Shown here in pieces: positions 34,404 to 64,000 of a DNA stretch of 64,000 nucleotides. The stretch lies in assembly GCF_004364345.1 (NCBI RefSeq), contig NZ_SOCA01000002.1, positions 261,711 through 325,710 on the forward strand, given 5' to 3'. The translations under genes and the position numbers were made by a program. Below the pieces are notes generated by a model that saw nothing but the letters and a program-made list of their open reading frames with translations, made no database searches and was not told the DNA's origin. Each line of letters starts with the position of its first letter. The stretch's first letter is position 1. This stretch comes from Prosthecobacter fusiformis. GTDB lineage: Bacteria > Verrucomicrobiota > Verrucomicrobiia > Verrucomicrobiales > Verrucomicrobiaceae.

Positions 34404-34880
34404 TTAACGGCTGAGATCACCCTGGCAGAGGACTTTGAATCCGGCCTGACTGAGCACATCTGCCCCCATGTCCACATCGTCGCAATGCAGGGCAAAGAGA
34501 GGGAAAAGGCCTGGGCGGACCAGCAGCGGGTAGCAAAATTCGATGTTCAGCTCGGCAGCAAGCAGGGCTGAAAGGCATTCGGTGAGGCGGCGGTCGGATT
34601 CGCTCAGCTCGACGACGATGATGAAACAATCGGCATGCGGGATGCCTTTTTCGATGAAAAGCATCGCCGCGCTGTCGGGATCGCTCAGGATGAGACGGAC
34701 CAGGGTCATCTCCGTGGTGTCCTGCATGGAGATGCCGAGGACCTCGATGGAGTGCTCCTGAATGAGCTTGATAAGCGCCATGAGGGAGCCGACGCGGTTT
34801 TGCAGGAAGACCGAAAGCTGGCGAATGGGGGCGCTCTTGGCCGTGGCGGGAGGCATTTCTTTAAGAATGTTAGACTCCAT
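34404..34880 (-). CDS. ACT-domain protein
   Basis: The 158-aa product has an ACT fold at about residues 18-85 (IRQLSVFLQNRVGSLMALIK, then LIQEH) and a second, weaker ACT-like half (PHADCFIIVVELSES onward). ACT domains bind amino acids allosterically. It resembles acetolactate-synthase regulatory-type proteins and lies 109 bp upstream of ilvE, so a role in sensing branched-chain amino acids is plausible. An ATG at residue 9 is an alternative start. Confidence 0.8.
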   Translation of the reverse strand: MESNILKEMPPATAKSAPIRQLSVFLQNRVGSLMALIKLIQEHSIEVLGISMQDTTEMTLVRLILSDPDSAAMLFIEKGIPHADCFIIVVELSESDRRLTECLSALLAAELNIEFCYPLLVRPGLFPLFALHCDDVDMGADVLSQAGFKVLCQGDLSR

Positions 34881-34908
34881 AGGGGTGGCTTAGTGGGGGT
34901 GGTATTAG

Positions 34909-35334
34909 CTAACCCGCTGGTCCGATGGCGGAGCGGGATTCATCAAAAAGGGTCACGCGCAGAGGGATCGTGAAGAGGACATTGCCAGCGAGTTCTAGGA
35001 CCCAGCGATAAACGCCCTGACGCTCGATACGCAAGCGTTGGAGATTCAGGACGATATTGCGCGTGACAAAAGGAACAAAATTGGAAGGGAAGCTGACGTC
35101 CACGACAGGATCAAAAGGCGGCAGGCATTCCTGACCGCCTGGATCCATGCAGCGGATGATGAACTGATGCCGACCTGTGTCCAACGGCTCAAACATGAGC
35201 CGGATGACGAGGGAACAGTGGGGGTGGACGACAGGAAACTCGCGTGCACAAAGGGTATCGAAGGCACCCAGGAGGCAGAGTTTACCTGAATAATCAGAGG
35301 CGGAATCGCAGAGGGTGGCGAGTTGGACCGTCAT
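34909..35334 (-). CDS. DUF6941-type protein of unknown function
   Basis: The 141-aa product lacks signal or membrane segments and looks like a compact beta fold. CDSASDYSGKLCLLGAFDTL and the later VTRNIVLNLQRLRIERQG resemble DUF6941 proteins. The function is unknown. It lies between the ACT protein and a PBP2-type gene on the same strand with short gaps. Confidence 0.7.
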   Translation of the reverse strand: MTVQLATLCDSASDYSGKLCLLGAFDTLCAREFPVVHPHCSLVIRLMFEPLDTGRHQFIIRCMDPGGQECLPPFDPVVDVSFPSNFVPFVTRNIVLNLQRLRIERQGVYRWVLELAGNVLFTIPLRVTLFDESRSAIGPAG

Positions 35335-35355
35335 CGGGTGGGAAAGAGAAATGAA

Positions 35356-37395
35356 TCAAGGCGTACGCTTGAAAAGGCGACGGAAGAAGCCACCCAGAGT
35401 TTTTTGTTCTGGCGGTGGGGGCGGCTCCATCGGCTGGGCAGGACGGGATTCAATTTCAGGGACGCCTTCCATTTCGCCTTCGTCCACCGCGAGGGCCTGT
35501 GGGACGTCTTTCATGGCAGCGACGAGAGGATCATCGGTGGGGGCACCCTCGAAGTATTTGGTGAAGACTTCATTGACGATCGGGGCGGCAACGGCACCAC
35601 CGCTAACGGTTTCACCGGGGCGGCCTTCATAAACGACGGCAAAGGCCAGGACGGGTTGACTGGCGGGCAGGAAGCCAGTGAACCAGGCGAGGTTTTGGTC
35701 TTTGGCTACGCGCCACTGAGCTGTACCTGTCTTGCCGGCGATCTGGGCTTTTTTGATGCCTGCCGCACGGCCAGTACCGCCGCTGCCGGAAACCACGGCA
35801 ACCATGCCTTTAATCACAGCATCCCGGTGGGCGGGATCCAGATTGACAGGGCGGCGGGTGGTGGGCTCCGCTGCATCCACGACCATTTCACCGATGGTCT
35901 GCACCTGTTTGACGAGACGGGGCTGCGGCATGTTGACGCCATCTCCCAGGGCGGCCATGGCCTGGCAGGCCTGCAACGGGGTGACGAGAACGGCCCCCTG
36001 GCCGATGGCAATGTTGGCAAGTTCACCGCCGAGAATGCGGTGGTCTGCATTGGTGGGGACATTGCCTTTGGATTCCGCCTTGATAGGAATGCCGGTGCGC
36101 TCGCCAAAGCCCAAACGAAGGGCCATGTTGGTAACGGGATCTGAACCTGCGGCGAGGGCGGCCTGATAAAACCAGGTATTGCAGGAACGCTTGATGGCCG
36201 TGATGACGTTCATGGCACCTTCATCAGATTTGAGGTTCCAGTTATGGAAATAGCGGTCGCCGACGAGGTAGGAGATGCCGCAATTGAAGGCGGTGCTGGC
36301 CGTGACTTTGCCACTCTCCAGTGCGCCGAGGGCAGTGACGATCTTAAAGGTGGAGGCCGGTGGATATTCGCCACGGAAGGCGCGGGCGAGGGTGGGCTGC
36401 TTGGGATCGCTGGTCAGTTCCTCCCAACGGGCGGAACGTATGCCAGGGACAAAATCGTTAAGGTTGTAACCTGGGTTGGAAGCCATGGCCAGGATGTCGC
36501 CGTTGCGGATGTCCATGATGACCATGGCACCGCCGTTGCGTGCTGCTTTTTTGAGGGCGTTTTCGGCGTATTTTTGGAGGTTGTAATCCAGGGTGGTGAC
36601 GACGGTGCGACCAGGGGAAGGGCGGCGCAGGACTTCATCGGCCAGGAGTTTTCCATCCGGATCGAAGAGCAGGTTTATCTCACCTGGAATGCCTTTGAGC
36701 CAGCTATCGAAGGTGACTTCCAGGCCTTCGCGGCCTTCGAGTTCTTCAAAGAGCTGGTCGCCGTCAGCAATAGGGCCGAGGGGCAGGGGGCGTGTTTTAC
36801 CGGTATAACCAACGATGTGACAAGCGCTGTCAGCCTTCGGGTAATAGCGGATGTAGGCAGGCTGAAGCAGCAGGCCGTCTTCGAGGAGGGGCCGCAGGGC
36901 TTTCTGTTGGTCGGCAGTGATCTCCACATTCAGTCCTTCCTCAATGGAAAAGACGAGGGGCAGCCAGCGGCGGTGCTCGTAGTGGCTGAGCAGGCGGTCA
37001 TCGGGAAGGGACCAGGTTTTACCCAGGACGCGGTTGGCGGCATCAATCTTGCCTTTGGCGAAGGCGAGGATTTTCTCCGGCGTGGCCTTGTCCATGAATG
37101 GAAAGTTCAGAGCCAGATAGTTGACGACGCGATTTTGGGCTAGGGCGATGCCATTGCGGTCCACAATCTGGCCGCGAGGAGCCGGAATGCTGAGGCGCAT
37201 GGTGCGGGCCTCTTTCTGGGTGAGCAGGGTGGCTGAAAGGTCGCCTTTTTTCTTGTCATCGCCAGTATTGCCCACGGTGACGTTTTCCACGGGAAGCGCC
37301 TTGGGTGCATCCTGTGCCGACAGGGATGGGGCGGTGCTGAGAAGGCCAAAGCTGAGGGCCAGCAATGGCCAGGGGTGGTGAAACACAGTCTGCAT
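35356..37395 (-). CDS. PBP2-type penicillin-binding protein (transpeptidase)
   Basis: The product of about 679 aa has the three penicillin-binding motifs: STFK (PPASTFKIV), SCN (RSCNTWFY) and KTG (AGKTGTAQW). The N-terminal dimerisation domain (APRGQIVDRNG) is present. It resembles MrdA-like class B PBPs that crosslink peptidoglycan during elongation. The N-terminus (residues 1-27, ending near SAQ) looks like a cleavable signal rather than a plain anchor. The C-terminal tail is Pro/Gln-rich. No rodA or mreBCD lies adjacent. Confidence 0.88.
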   Translation of the reverse strand: MQTVFHHPWPLLALSFGLLSTAPSLSAQDAPKALPVENVTVGNTGDDKKKGDLSATLLTQKEARTMRLSIPAPRGQIVDRNGIALAQNRVVNYLALNFPFMDKATPEKILAFAKGKIDAANRVLGKTWSLPDDRLLSHYEHRRWLPLVFSIEEGLNVEITADQQKALRPLLEDGLLLQPAYIRYYPKADSACHIVGYTGKTRPLPLGPIADGDQLFEELEGREGLEVTFDSWLKGIPGEINLLFDPDGKLLADEVLRRPSPGRTVVTTLDYNLQKYAENALKKAARNGGAMVIMDIRNGDILAMASNPGYNLNDFVPGIRSARWEELTSDPKQPTLARAFRGEYPPASTFKIVTALGALESGKVTASTAFNCGISYLVGDRYFHNWNLKSDEGAMNVITAIKRSCNTWFYQAALAAGSDPVTNMALRLGFGERTGIPIKAESKGNVPTNADHRILGGELANIAIGQGAVLVTPLQACQAMAALGDGVNMPQPRLVKQVQTIGEMVVDAAEPTTRRPVNLDPAHRDAVIKGMVAVVSGSGGTGRAAGIKKAQIAGKTGTAQWRVAKDQNLAWFTGFLPASQPVLAFAVVYEGRPGETVSGGAVAAPIVNEVFTKYFEGAPTDDPLVAAMKDVPQALAVDEGEMEGVPEIESRPAQPMEPPPPPEQKTLGGFFRRLFKRTP

Positions 37396-37472
37396 GGATA
37401 AGGGGCTTACGTCTGGCGGCCTGGGGACGCCACGCAAGATGCCGGGTGAGTCCCTCCCCGTCAAGGTACACG

Positions 37473-38078
37473 TCAGTTTCCAGTGTGCGCCTGCATAAGG
37501 TTGCGTACGTATTTGCCCAGGAGGTCAAACTCGACATTCAGGCGCATACCTGCTGATTTGGTATGCAGGCTGGTCACTTGATGGGTGTGAGGAATGATCC
37601 AGCAGACGACGCTGTTTGGAGTCACTTCGGCCGCCGTGAGAGAAATGCCGTCCAGGCAAATGGAGCCTTTGGGAATCACCAGGCCGGCGTGCTCGGGCGC
37701 CAGTTCCACCTCAAGACGGTGATCCTGGCCGTGGGTGCTCCAGTCCAGGATACGCACGGTGGCATCCACATGGCCTTGGACAAAGTGGCCGCCAAAGCGG
37801 GCGTTCATGCTCATGGCGCGCTCCAGATTGACGAGGCTGCCGGGCTGCAGATCCCCCAGGCTGGTGACTTTCAGAGTCTGCATGAGCAGGTCAAAGGAGG
37901 CGGTTTGTGCTGAGACGTCCCACTCTGTGACGGTGAGGCAGCAGCCATTGACGGAGACGCTTTCACCCTGGGTCAGCTCAGATGCGAGGGGGCCGACACT
38001 GAGAACAAGATGTGCGCTTTCGCCGCGAGATTCCAGGGCAAGGACGCTGCCAGTGCATTCGATGAGGCCGGTGAACAT
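37473..38078 (-). CDS. ribE: Riboflavin synthase alpha chain
   Basis: The 201-aa product has two lumazine-binding repeats: the first begins MFTGLIECTGSV and the second GGHFVQGHVDATV. VNGCCLTV and LDGISLTAAEV are the paired ligand sites. It dismutates two 6,7-dimethyl-8-ribityllumazine to riboflavin. The gene is alone here; no other rib gene and no FMN riboswitch was recognised. Confidence 0.95.
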   Translation of the reverse strand: MFTGLIECTGSVLALESRGESAHLVLSVGPLASELTQGESVSVNGCCLTVTEWDVSAQTASFDLLMQTLKVTSLGDLQPGSLVNLERAMSMNARFGGHFVQGHVDATVRILDWSTHGQDHRLEVELAPEHAGLVIPKGSICLDGISLTAAEVTPNSVVCWIIPHTHQVTSLHTKSAGMRLNVEFDLLGKYVRNLMQAHTGN

Positions 38079-38252
38079 GAGGCTTGCTACGCAGAAAACG
38101 AGGTGTTTTCAAATTTCAAACTTCGCGTCGTGACTTTATTTTAATGCGCAAGGGTGCTTTCCTGGGCGTTGTTTTATTGCTGAGAGGTATTTTTTGCCTT
38201 GTCGCACGGACTTCAGAAACTCAAACTCTTAACAGTCCTTTCTATCAGACCC

Positions 38253-40520
38253 ATGAACGCTGCCGTACATCGTCCTTTTGCCACGTTATTGCTCACCCTG
38301 AGTCTTCCCTGGCTGGCCAGTGCAGAGATGCGAGCCTGGAAAAATAAAGCCGGGGCATCCATTGATGCGGAAATGGTGGCGGTGGATGTGACTGCGCGGA
38401 CGATCACCATCAAGCGTGCAGACGGACAGACATTCACGATCCCCATTGATTCCCTGAGTGACGAGGACAAGGCCTTCGCCGCTGAGCAATGGAAGAAGAT
38501 GCAGGGGGCACCGGCCGCGCCTGCTACGGCGGACGCCCCGGCTGCTAAAACGCCTCCTGCGGCAGGCAAAGCGACTGCACGTCCGGCACCACCCCGGCCT
38601 GCATTGACCATCACTCCGGTGAATAAATTCAAGGTGCCTAACAATGCCGAGTATATGCGCGTGGTGCTGAAAACACGCCCGCGTCTCATTCATGCAGCAC
38701 CGGGTTGGACCTATCTGAAGGGACTGCCAGCGGCGGATCCGGTTGCAGCTAAGATGATCGAGAACTTAAAAGCGGGGGGTGAAAAGCTGCTGGAAGCACC
38801 TGAGCTGACACGCATCTTTGGTGAGCAAAAAAGCACGGTGACGCCGGGATCCAAGGCGATGTTTCGCATGGCTGCGCTGGGGGTATTGAATTTTGTGGAT
38901 GGCGACCCGCGCTGGAAGGAGCGTGGTGTGCGTGAGATGATCGCAATCACAGACCCGGCGACATTTCAAAACTGGTATGTGGATGAGCCGGCAGTGACAG
39001 CTGATTTCCTGATCGCCGCGTCACTGGGCTATGATTACTTCCGGGATGGAATGAATGCAAAGCAGGCGACGGATGCACGGACTTACATGATTGAGAAAGG
39101 CATCGGTGCGCTGGTGGCGCTCCTCAAAGGCGAGCCTGTACCGGAATCAGCACGGGGAAAAGCGGCTGGGGTGACGAATGCACCCAAACCCAAGGGAACT
39201 CCTAAAGGTGGAGCCAAAGATAAAGAGGAAGTGGAACCGGATGCAGAACATATGGCGGCAGCATCGGCACTGATCCTGGCGGGGATCTGTCTGCAGGATG
39301 AAGATCCCAGCGCAGCCAAGCAGGCCATCGATGCGGGTGGAAAGGTCTTTGGTAAAGGCATGCTGCGTTTCGCCCCAGACGGAATCTGGCCTGAAGGAAT
39401 GGAAGCAGGTGAGCAGGTGCTGGATTATGCCATCATGGTGATGCAGACGCTGAAGGCGAATGCGGGCACTGACCTTGGTTTCAGCCTCCTGGAAGGCATT
39501 CCCCAGGCAGGGCTGGCGCGGTTACATCTGGTAGGGCCGAGCAATCAACTCTTCAATTATGGGGATGCGCAGGGGACAACGTTATCGCGCCCATGGGTAT
39601 CCACCTGGCTGGCAGGGGCCCACGGAAATATGGGGACCAAAGCCCTGGCCGCTGGTGCAGCCCCGAGTGCGGATACGGCCTTTTTGAATTTGGCTGGCCA
39701 TTTCATGTATTACAATCCGCATGCGGCTGGCGATGGGACGCCCGATAGCCCTGACTATGTCTTTCCAGGTGGGGCGGTGGCTGCACTGCGGAGTTCCTGG
39801 GACAAGGACGCTTATTACGTGGCTGTCAAAGGGGGCGATAACAGCATCCCGACGGCGCAGTTGGATATCGGCAGTTTTGTTTTAGAAGCAGGGGGTGTGC
39901 GCTGGGGAATCGAACTGGGTGCGGAAAGCGACCGGGCTCCTGGTTTCAGCCCTGCTGCGGACCGGACGAAACGGTATGCGCTTTATGTGGAAGGCACTCC
40001 CGGACAGAATACAGTGATGATGGGGGGGAACCAGGAACTGGATGCCCAGTCGGCCGTACTGTCAGGACACAGTACTCCAGAATTAGGTATCCTGGCAGTG
40101 GATCTGACCAAGGCATATTCCAAACTGGCCAAGGATGTCTATCGAGGTGCGATGATGGTGCGCGGAGCGAAGCCCTATCTGGTGCTGCAAGATGACATGG
40201 CTGTGAAGAATACGACGCCCGTGACTTGGTCCATGCATACACGCGCAGAAGTCACTGTGGATGGCAGCAAGGCGACACTGACGGAGAAAGATAAAACCCT
40301 GCATGCGGTGATTCTGTCTCCCGCAGGTGCCACCTTTACAACGGAAGATCCGCCAGAGCCTGCCAGTGAGCAGATGAAGAAGCTGACGGGAATCAAGGTG
40401 CTGAAGGTCAGCCTAGGGGCCGTGAAAGGTCCACAGACCATCAGCATCGCCTTCTCCCTGGATGGGGCGCCTGCCAGCGTGCCTGTGAAGCCGATCACGG
40501 AATGGGTGCCGAAGAAGTGA
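38253..40520 (+). CDS. Exported SHD1-domain protein with heparinase II/III-like region
   Basis: The 755-aa product has a Sec signal (ending LPWLASAE). Residues about 25-85 form an SHD1 domain (MRAWKNKAGASIDAEMV, IPIDSLSDEDKAF). An Ala/Pro linker follows. From about 130 onward a helical alpha/alpha-toroid region, and then a beta-rich part (FPGGAVAALRSSWDKDAYYV, HSTPELGILAVDLTK), resembles heparinase II/III-type polysaccharide lyases. Catalytic residues are not clear by eye. It probably acts on a polysaccharide outside the cell. Confidence 0.75.
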   Translation: MNAAVHRPFATLLLTLSLPWLASAEMRAWKNKAGASIDAEMVAVDVTARTITIKRADGQTFTIPIDSLSDEDKAFAAEQWKKMQGAPAAPATADAPAAKTPPAAGKATARPAPPRPALTITPVNKFKVPNNAEYMRVVLKTRPRLIHAAPGWTYLKGLPAADPVAAKMIENLKAGGEKLLEAPELTRIFGEQKSTVTPGSKAMFRMAALGVLNFVDGDPRWKERGVREMIAITDPATFQNWYVDEPAVTADFLIAASLGYDYFRDGMNAKQATDARTYMIEKGIGALVALLKGEPVPESARGKAAGVTNAPKPKGTPKGGAKDKEEVEPDAEHMAAASALILAGICLQDEDPSAAKQAIDAGGKVFGKGMLRFAPDGIWPEGMEAGEQVLDYAIMVMQTLKANAGTDLGFSLLEGIPQAGLARLHLVGPSNQLFNYGDAQGTTLSRPWVSTWLAGAHGNMGTKALAAGAAPSADTAFLNLAGHFMYYNPHAAGDGTPDSPDYVFPGGAVAALRSSWDKDAYYVAVKGGDNSIPTAQLDIGSFVLEAGGVRWGIELGAESDRAPGFSPAADRTKRYALYVEGTPGQNTVMMGGNQELDAQSAVLSGHSTPELGILAVDLTKAYSKLAKDVYRGAMMVRGAKPYLVLQDDMAVKNTTPVTWSMHTRAEVTVDGSKATLTEKDKTLHAVILSPAGATFTTEDPPEPASEQMKKLTGIKVLKVSLGAVKGPQTISIAFSLDGAPASVPVKPITEWVPKK

Positions 40521-40575
40521 GCGGTGCAGGCACTCTGGGGGTTCCTTGCTGAGTCTTGCCGACATGACCGAATGT

Positions 40576-41013
40576 ATGAAAACGAGCTACATGACACTGA
40601 AGTGCGTTTGCTTATTGGCGGTCGCCTTCTCAGGAGCGCTTCGTCCAATAAGCGCACAGACTCTGCCGAAGCCAGCCACCCCCGCCAGTGAGGTGCAACC
40701 TCCAAAGGAACCTTTGGCCGAGGCGGAAAAATTGGAATGGAAGGACATTTACATCGTGGATGTCAAGGATATGCAGCTTGATGCAATGGCCGGTGTTTTA
40801 ATCTTCAGCGTCTCTGGAACCGAATATCTTTATCAACCCAAGCAAGGGGAGAATTCCAATGCGGCGACGAACGTTTCAGCTTGTGCTGACGTGGTTGAGC
40901 GATTGAAGCACTGCGGGAGCTTTAAAATACGGGTGGCTAAAAAAACGGAAGGATCTGGGCGAAAGGACCCTGTCTGGATTTCCGAGCTGCGCATCCCTCT
41001 GGACCTGAGGTAA
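40576..41013 (+). CDS. Exported hypothetical protein
   Basis: The product of about 145 aa has a signal peptide (CVCLLAVAFSGALRPISAQ) and a Pro-rich start, then a small domain with a pair of cysteines (VSACADVVERLKHCGSF). No family was recognised. ATGs at 40546, 40564 and 40591 are alternatives. It follows the SHD1 protein on the same strand by about 55 bp. Confidence 0.6.
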   Translation: MKTSYMTLKCVCLLAVAFSGALRPISAQTLPKPATPASEVQPPKEPLAEAEKLEWKDIYIVDVKDMQLDAMAGVLIFSVSGTEYLYQPKQGENSNAATNVSACADVVERLKHCGSFKIRVAKKTEGSGRKDPVWISELRIPLDLR

Positions 41014-41099
41014 GGCGTGAGCGTTTACTTCAAGCTAACACAAGGTAGCCATCAAAAGCAGGCACAGTGAACTGCGCCCGAGATGAATCCTCATCCTGA

Positions 41100-42833
41100 T
41101 TATCCGACGATGATGCCCTTGGCTTTGCGCTCTTTTTCACGCTCAAGCAGAGGGATTTTTTCGTCAGTTTCAATGAGCGGGATGCCCTGATCGCCAATTT
41201 TGGCAAAGGTCAAACCATTGAAAGCAGGGATGTCATTGGCCAGGCATTTGAAGACGTCTTCAGCGCTGTAAAGACCGTTGGACCCACCGCAGGCGACGAC
41301 GAGGTCGCGCAGGATTTCCCAGGTGTCGCGAGCGTTGCCTGGAGGATTGACGGCTTTGTTCAGGCGCTGGAGGCGGCCAGTGACGTTGATCATGCTGCCG
41401 CGTGTTTCGGCATAGGATGTGCCAGGGAGAACGGCGTGAGAGAGCTCGGCGGTGGCATTGGCCAACACGTGCAGAGTGGTCAGGAAGCCGATTTTTTCCA
41501 GATCCCGACGCTCGAAACCTACCTTCAGCAGATTTTCACCGAGAGCCAGAACGGCACGCAGGCGACCACGGCTCATGAGTTCTGTAATGCCAGCGATGCG
41601 GCTGCCGGGTTCAATTTCGAGAATCTGCCGGACACCCAGGGTGTTGGCATTTTTATCAGCAGCGGAGAGATAGTTGTCGCCCTCACCGATGCGTGGAATG
41701 ACATCGACATTTTCGGTGCCGAGAACGCGGGCGAGCTGCCGGACGAAGAAGAGTTCTTCATTGGTCATGCGCGCGCTGGCGATGATGGCAATCTCATCAC
41801 CTTTGATTCCCGAGAGACCTGCGGCGACGGCCTGGATGGTTTTCTTCCAGGTGGAGATCTCGTGCTTGCCGCCTGATTTGAGAAGAGGATCGGTGAGGCG
41901 GTACTCGCTGTTCACAAAGTGAAAGTCGAGACGGCCACGGTCACACATCCAGGAGGAATTGACGTCGTTGTTGTCACGAGGTGTCTGGCGGTAGATGGTA
42001 TCACCACGGGCACCGATTTCCATGTTGCAACCGCGACCGCAACCGGTGCAAATGCTGTTGGTCTCGCTGAGGAACCAGACGCGCTGCTGGAAGCGGAAGT
42101 CATTGGAGGTGAGGGCACCCACGGGACAGATGTCCACCGTGTTGAGCGAGTAATTGTTCTCTAAACGCTTGCCTGGATGCACGGCCAGGGTGGTATGGCT
42201 GCCGCGCTCGGTGAAGCCAAGGACTGGATCGTCAGCGATCTCGGCAGTAAAGCGAATACAGCGGCTGCACATGATGCAGCGTTCATCATCCAGACGGACG
42301 CGAGGCCCAATGTCCACATTCTTTGGCTTCTTGACCTTGTTTTCGCGGAAGCGGCTTTCGCCTTTGCCGTGCTCGACGCTGAATTCCTGGAGTCGGCATT
42401 CGCCTGCCTGATCACAGATGGGGCAGTCGAGGGGATGGTTGATGAGGAGAAACTCCATCACCCCTTTGCGGCATTCCTGGGTGAGGACGGATTCGGTGCG
42501 AATGCCCATGCCCTCAGCCACGGTGTTAGCACAAGCGATGACCGGACGGGGCATCCAGCCAATCTTGGGCATGCCGTGTTCGTCTTTCTCAGCTTCCTGG
42601 CCAGGTGCGGGGCGTGGAGGCATACCCATTTCCACCAGACACATGCGGCAGTTGCCGGGGCTGGAAAGCTTGGGGTGGTAGCAGTAGTGAGGCACTTCTT
42701 TCTTGGCCTGCTTGCAGGCTTCGATCATGCGGGTGCCCTTGGGAAATTTAAGCCAGACACCGTCGATTTGCACATTCACCAAATCAACTGGTGGAGGCGC
42801 GGTGGGGGAGGCGGCGGCGGCTGGAGCAGACAT
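41100..42833 (-). CDS. nuoG: NADH-quinone oxidoreductase subunit G-like protein
   Basis: The 577-aa product is the iron-sulfur subunit of complex I. The N-terminal [2Fe-2S] ferredoxin domain has CYHPKLSSPGNCRMC; CPICDQAGEC and CIMCSRC lie on the next cluster domain, and CTGCGRGC on the molybdopterin-oxidoreductase-like domain. The C-terminal part is shorter than in E. coli (about 900 aa) but usual for many bacteria. No other nuo gene flanks it; upstream is a 600-bp AT-rich region before the giant gene. Confidence 0.92.
   Translation of the reverse strand: MSAPAAAASPTAPPPVDLVNVQIDGVWLKFPKGTRMIEACKQAKKEVPHYCYHPKLSSPGNCRMCLVEMGMPPRPAPGQEAEKDEHGMPKIGWMPRPVIACANTVAEGMGIRTESVLTQECRKGVMEFLLINHPLDCPICDQAGECRLQEFSVEHGKGESRFRENKVKKPKNVDIGPRVRLDDERCIMCSRCIRFTAEIADDPVLGFTERGSHTTLAVHPGKRLENNYSLNTVDICPVGALTSNDFRFQQRVWFLSETNSICTGCGRGCNMEIGARGDTIYRQTPRDNNDVNSSWMCDRGRLDFHFVNSEYRLTDPLLKSGGKHEISTWKKTIQAVAAGLSGIKGDEIAIIASARMTNEELFFVRQLARVLGTENVDVIPRIGEGDNYLSAADKNANTLGVRQILEIEPGSRIAGITELMSRGRLRAVLALGENLLKVGFERRDLEKIGFLTTLHVLANATAELSHAVLPGTSYAETRGSMINVTGRLQRLNKAVNPPGNARDTWEILRDLVVACGGSNGLYSAEDVFKCLANDIPAFNGLTFAKIGDQGIPLIETDEKIPLLEREKERKAKGIIVG

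Positions 42834-64000
<21,167 letters not shown>

Overview
The window reads as chromosomal DNA from a heterotrophic verrucomicrobium (Verrucomicrobiae, perhaps near Prosthecobacter). This placement is an inference. It rests on a moderately high G+C content, an SHD1-domain secreted protein, a DUF1080 lipoprotein, a Tat-exported sugar-isomerase-like protein, an RRM protein with a glycine-rich tail, a DUF6941 protein, a RAYT-type transposase remnant and a giant SdrD_B/DUF11 surface protein. No rRNA, tRNA, CRISPR array or intact insertion sequence was recognised.

Region 1 (1-12.8 kb) is nucleotide metabolism interrupted by a carbon-concentrating module. On the minus strand lie pyrF, an OlsF-like double acyltransferase and surE, which is cut by the left edge. 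purE runs divergently from pyrF. Its usual partner purK lies almost 6 kb further on. Between them sit a LysR regulator, a divergent dabB-dabA pair (an energy-coupled dissolved-inorganic-carbon pump) and a decayed RAYT transposase. PurK consumes bicarbonate, so the placement may have metabolic meaning or may just be an insertion scar. An RRM protein gene and a tRNA-dihydrouridine synthase gene follow.

Region 2 (12.8-24.2 kb) covers iron, phosphate and oxidative stress. It holds ferritin, an arginyl/leucyl-transferase-like protein, pstB, pstA and pstC (with large extracytoplasmic domains and no pstS or phoU nearby), superoxide dismutase, a PaaK-like adenylate-forming enzyme, a small lipoprotein, an exported glutathione peroxidase and a Tat-exported TIM-barrel protein. 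The 620-bp control region between pstC and sodA carries a Pho-box-like repeat and eight copies of a CCCCA/TGGGG box.

Region 3 (24.2-43 kb) is mostly housekeeping: rpoZ, smpB, yjbQ, an Fe-S/redox chaperone group (hscB-like, A-type carrier, hslO), gpsA, thyA, a branched-chain aminotransferase with an ACT protein, a PBP2-type transpeptidase, ribE and an isolated nuoG. Within it, an AGE-family epimerase, a TetR regulator with a clear inverted-repeat operator and a sialic-acid-lyase-like aldolase look like a small sialate catabolic set.

Region 4 (43.4 kb to the right edge) is one open reading frame of at least 6,854 codons. It has a signal peptide, an N-terminal DUF11-like region, about 40 SdrD_B-type repeats with EF-hand-like calcium loops (32 of them at a period near 352 bp), and then at least seven DUF11 repeats before the window ends. 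The repeats show higher-order block duplication. Intergenic repeat families also occur at 15.1, 25.0 and 32.4 kb.
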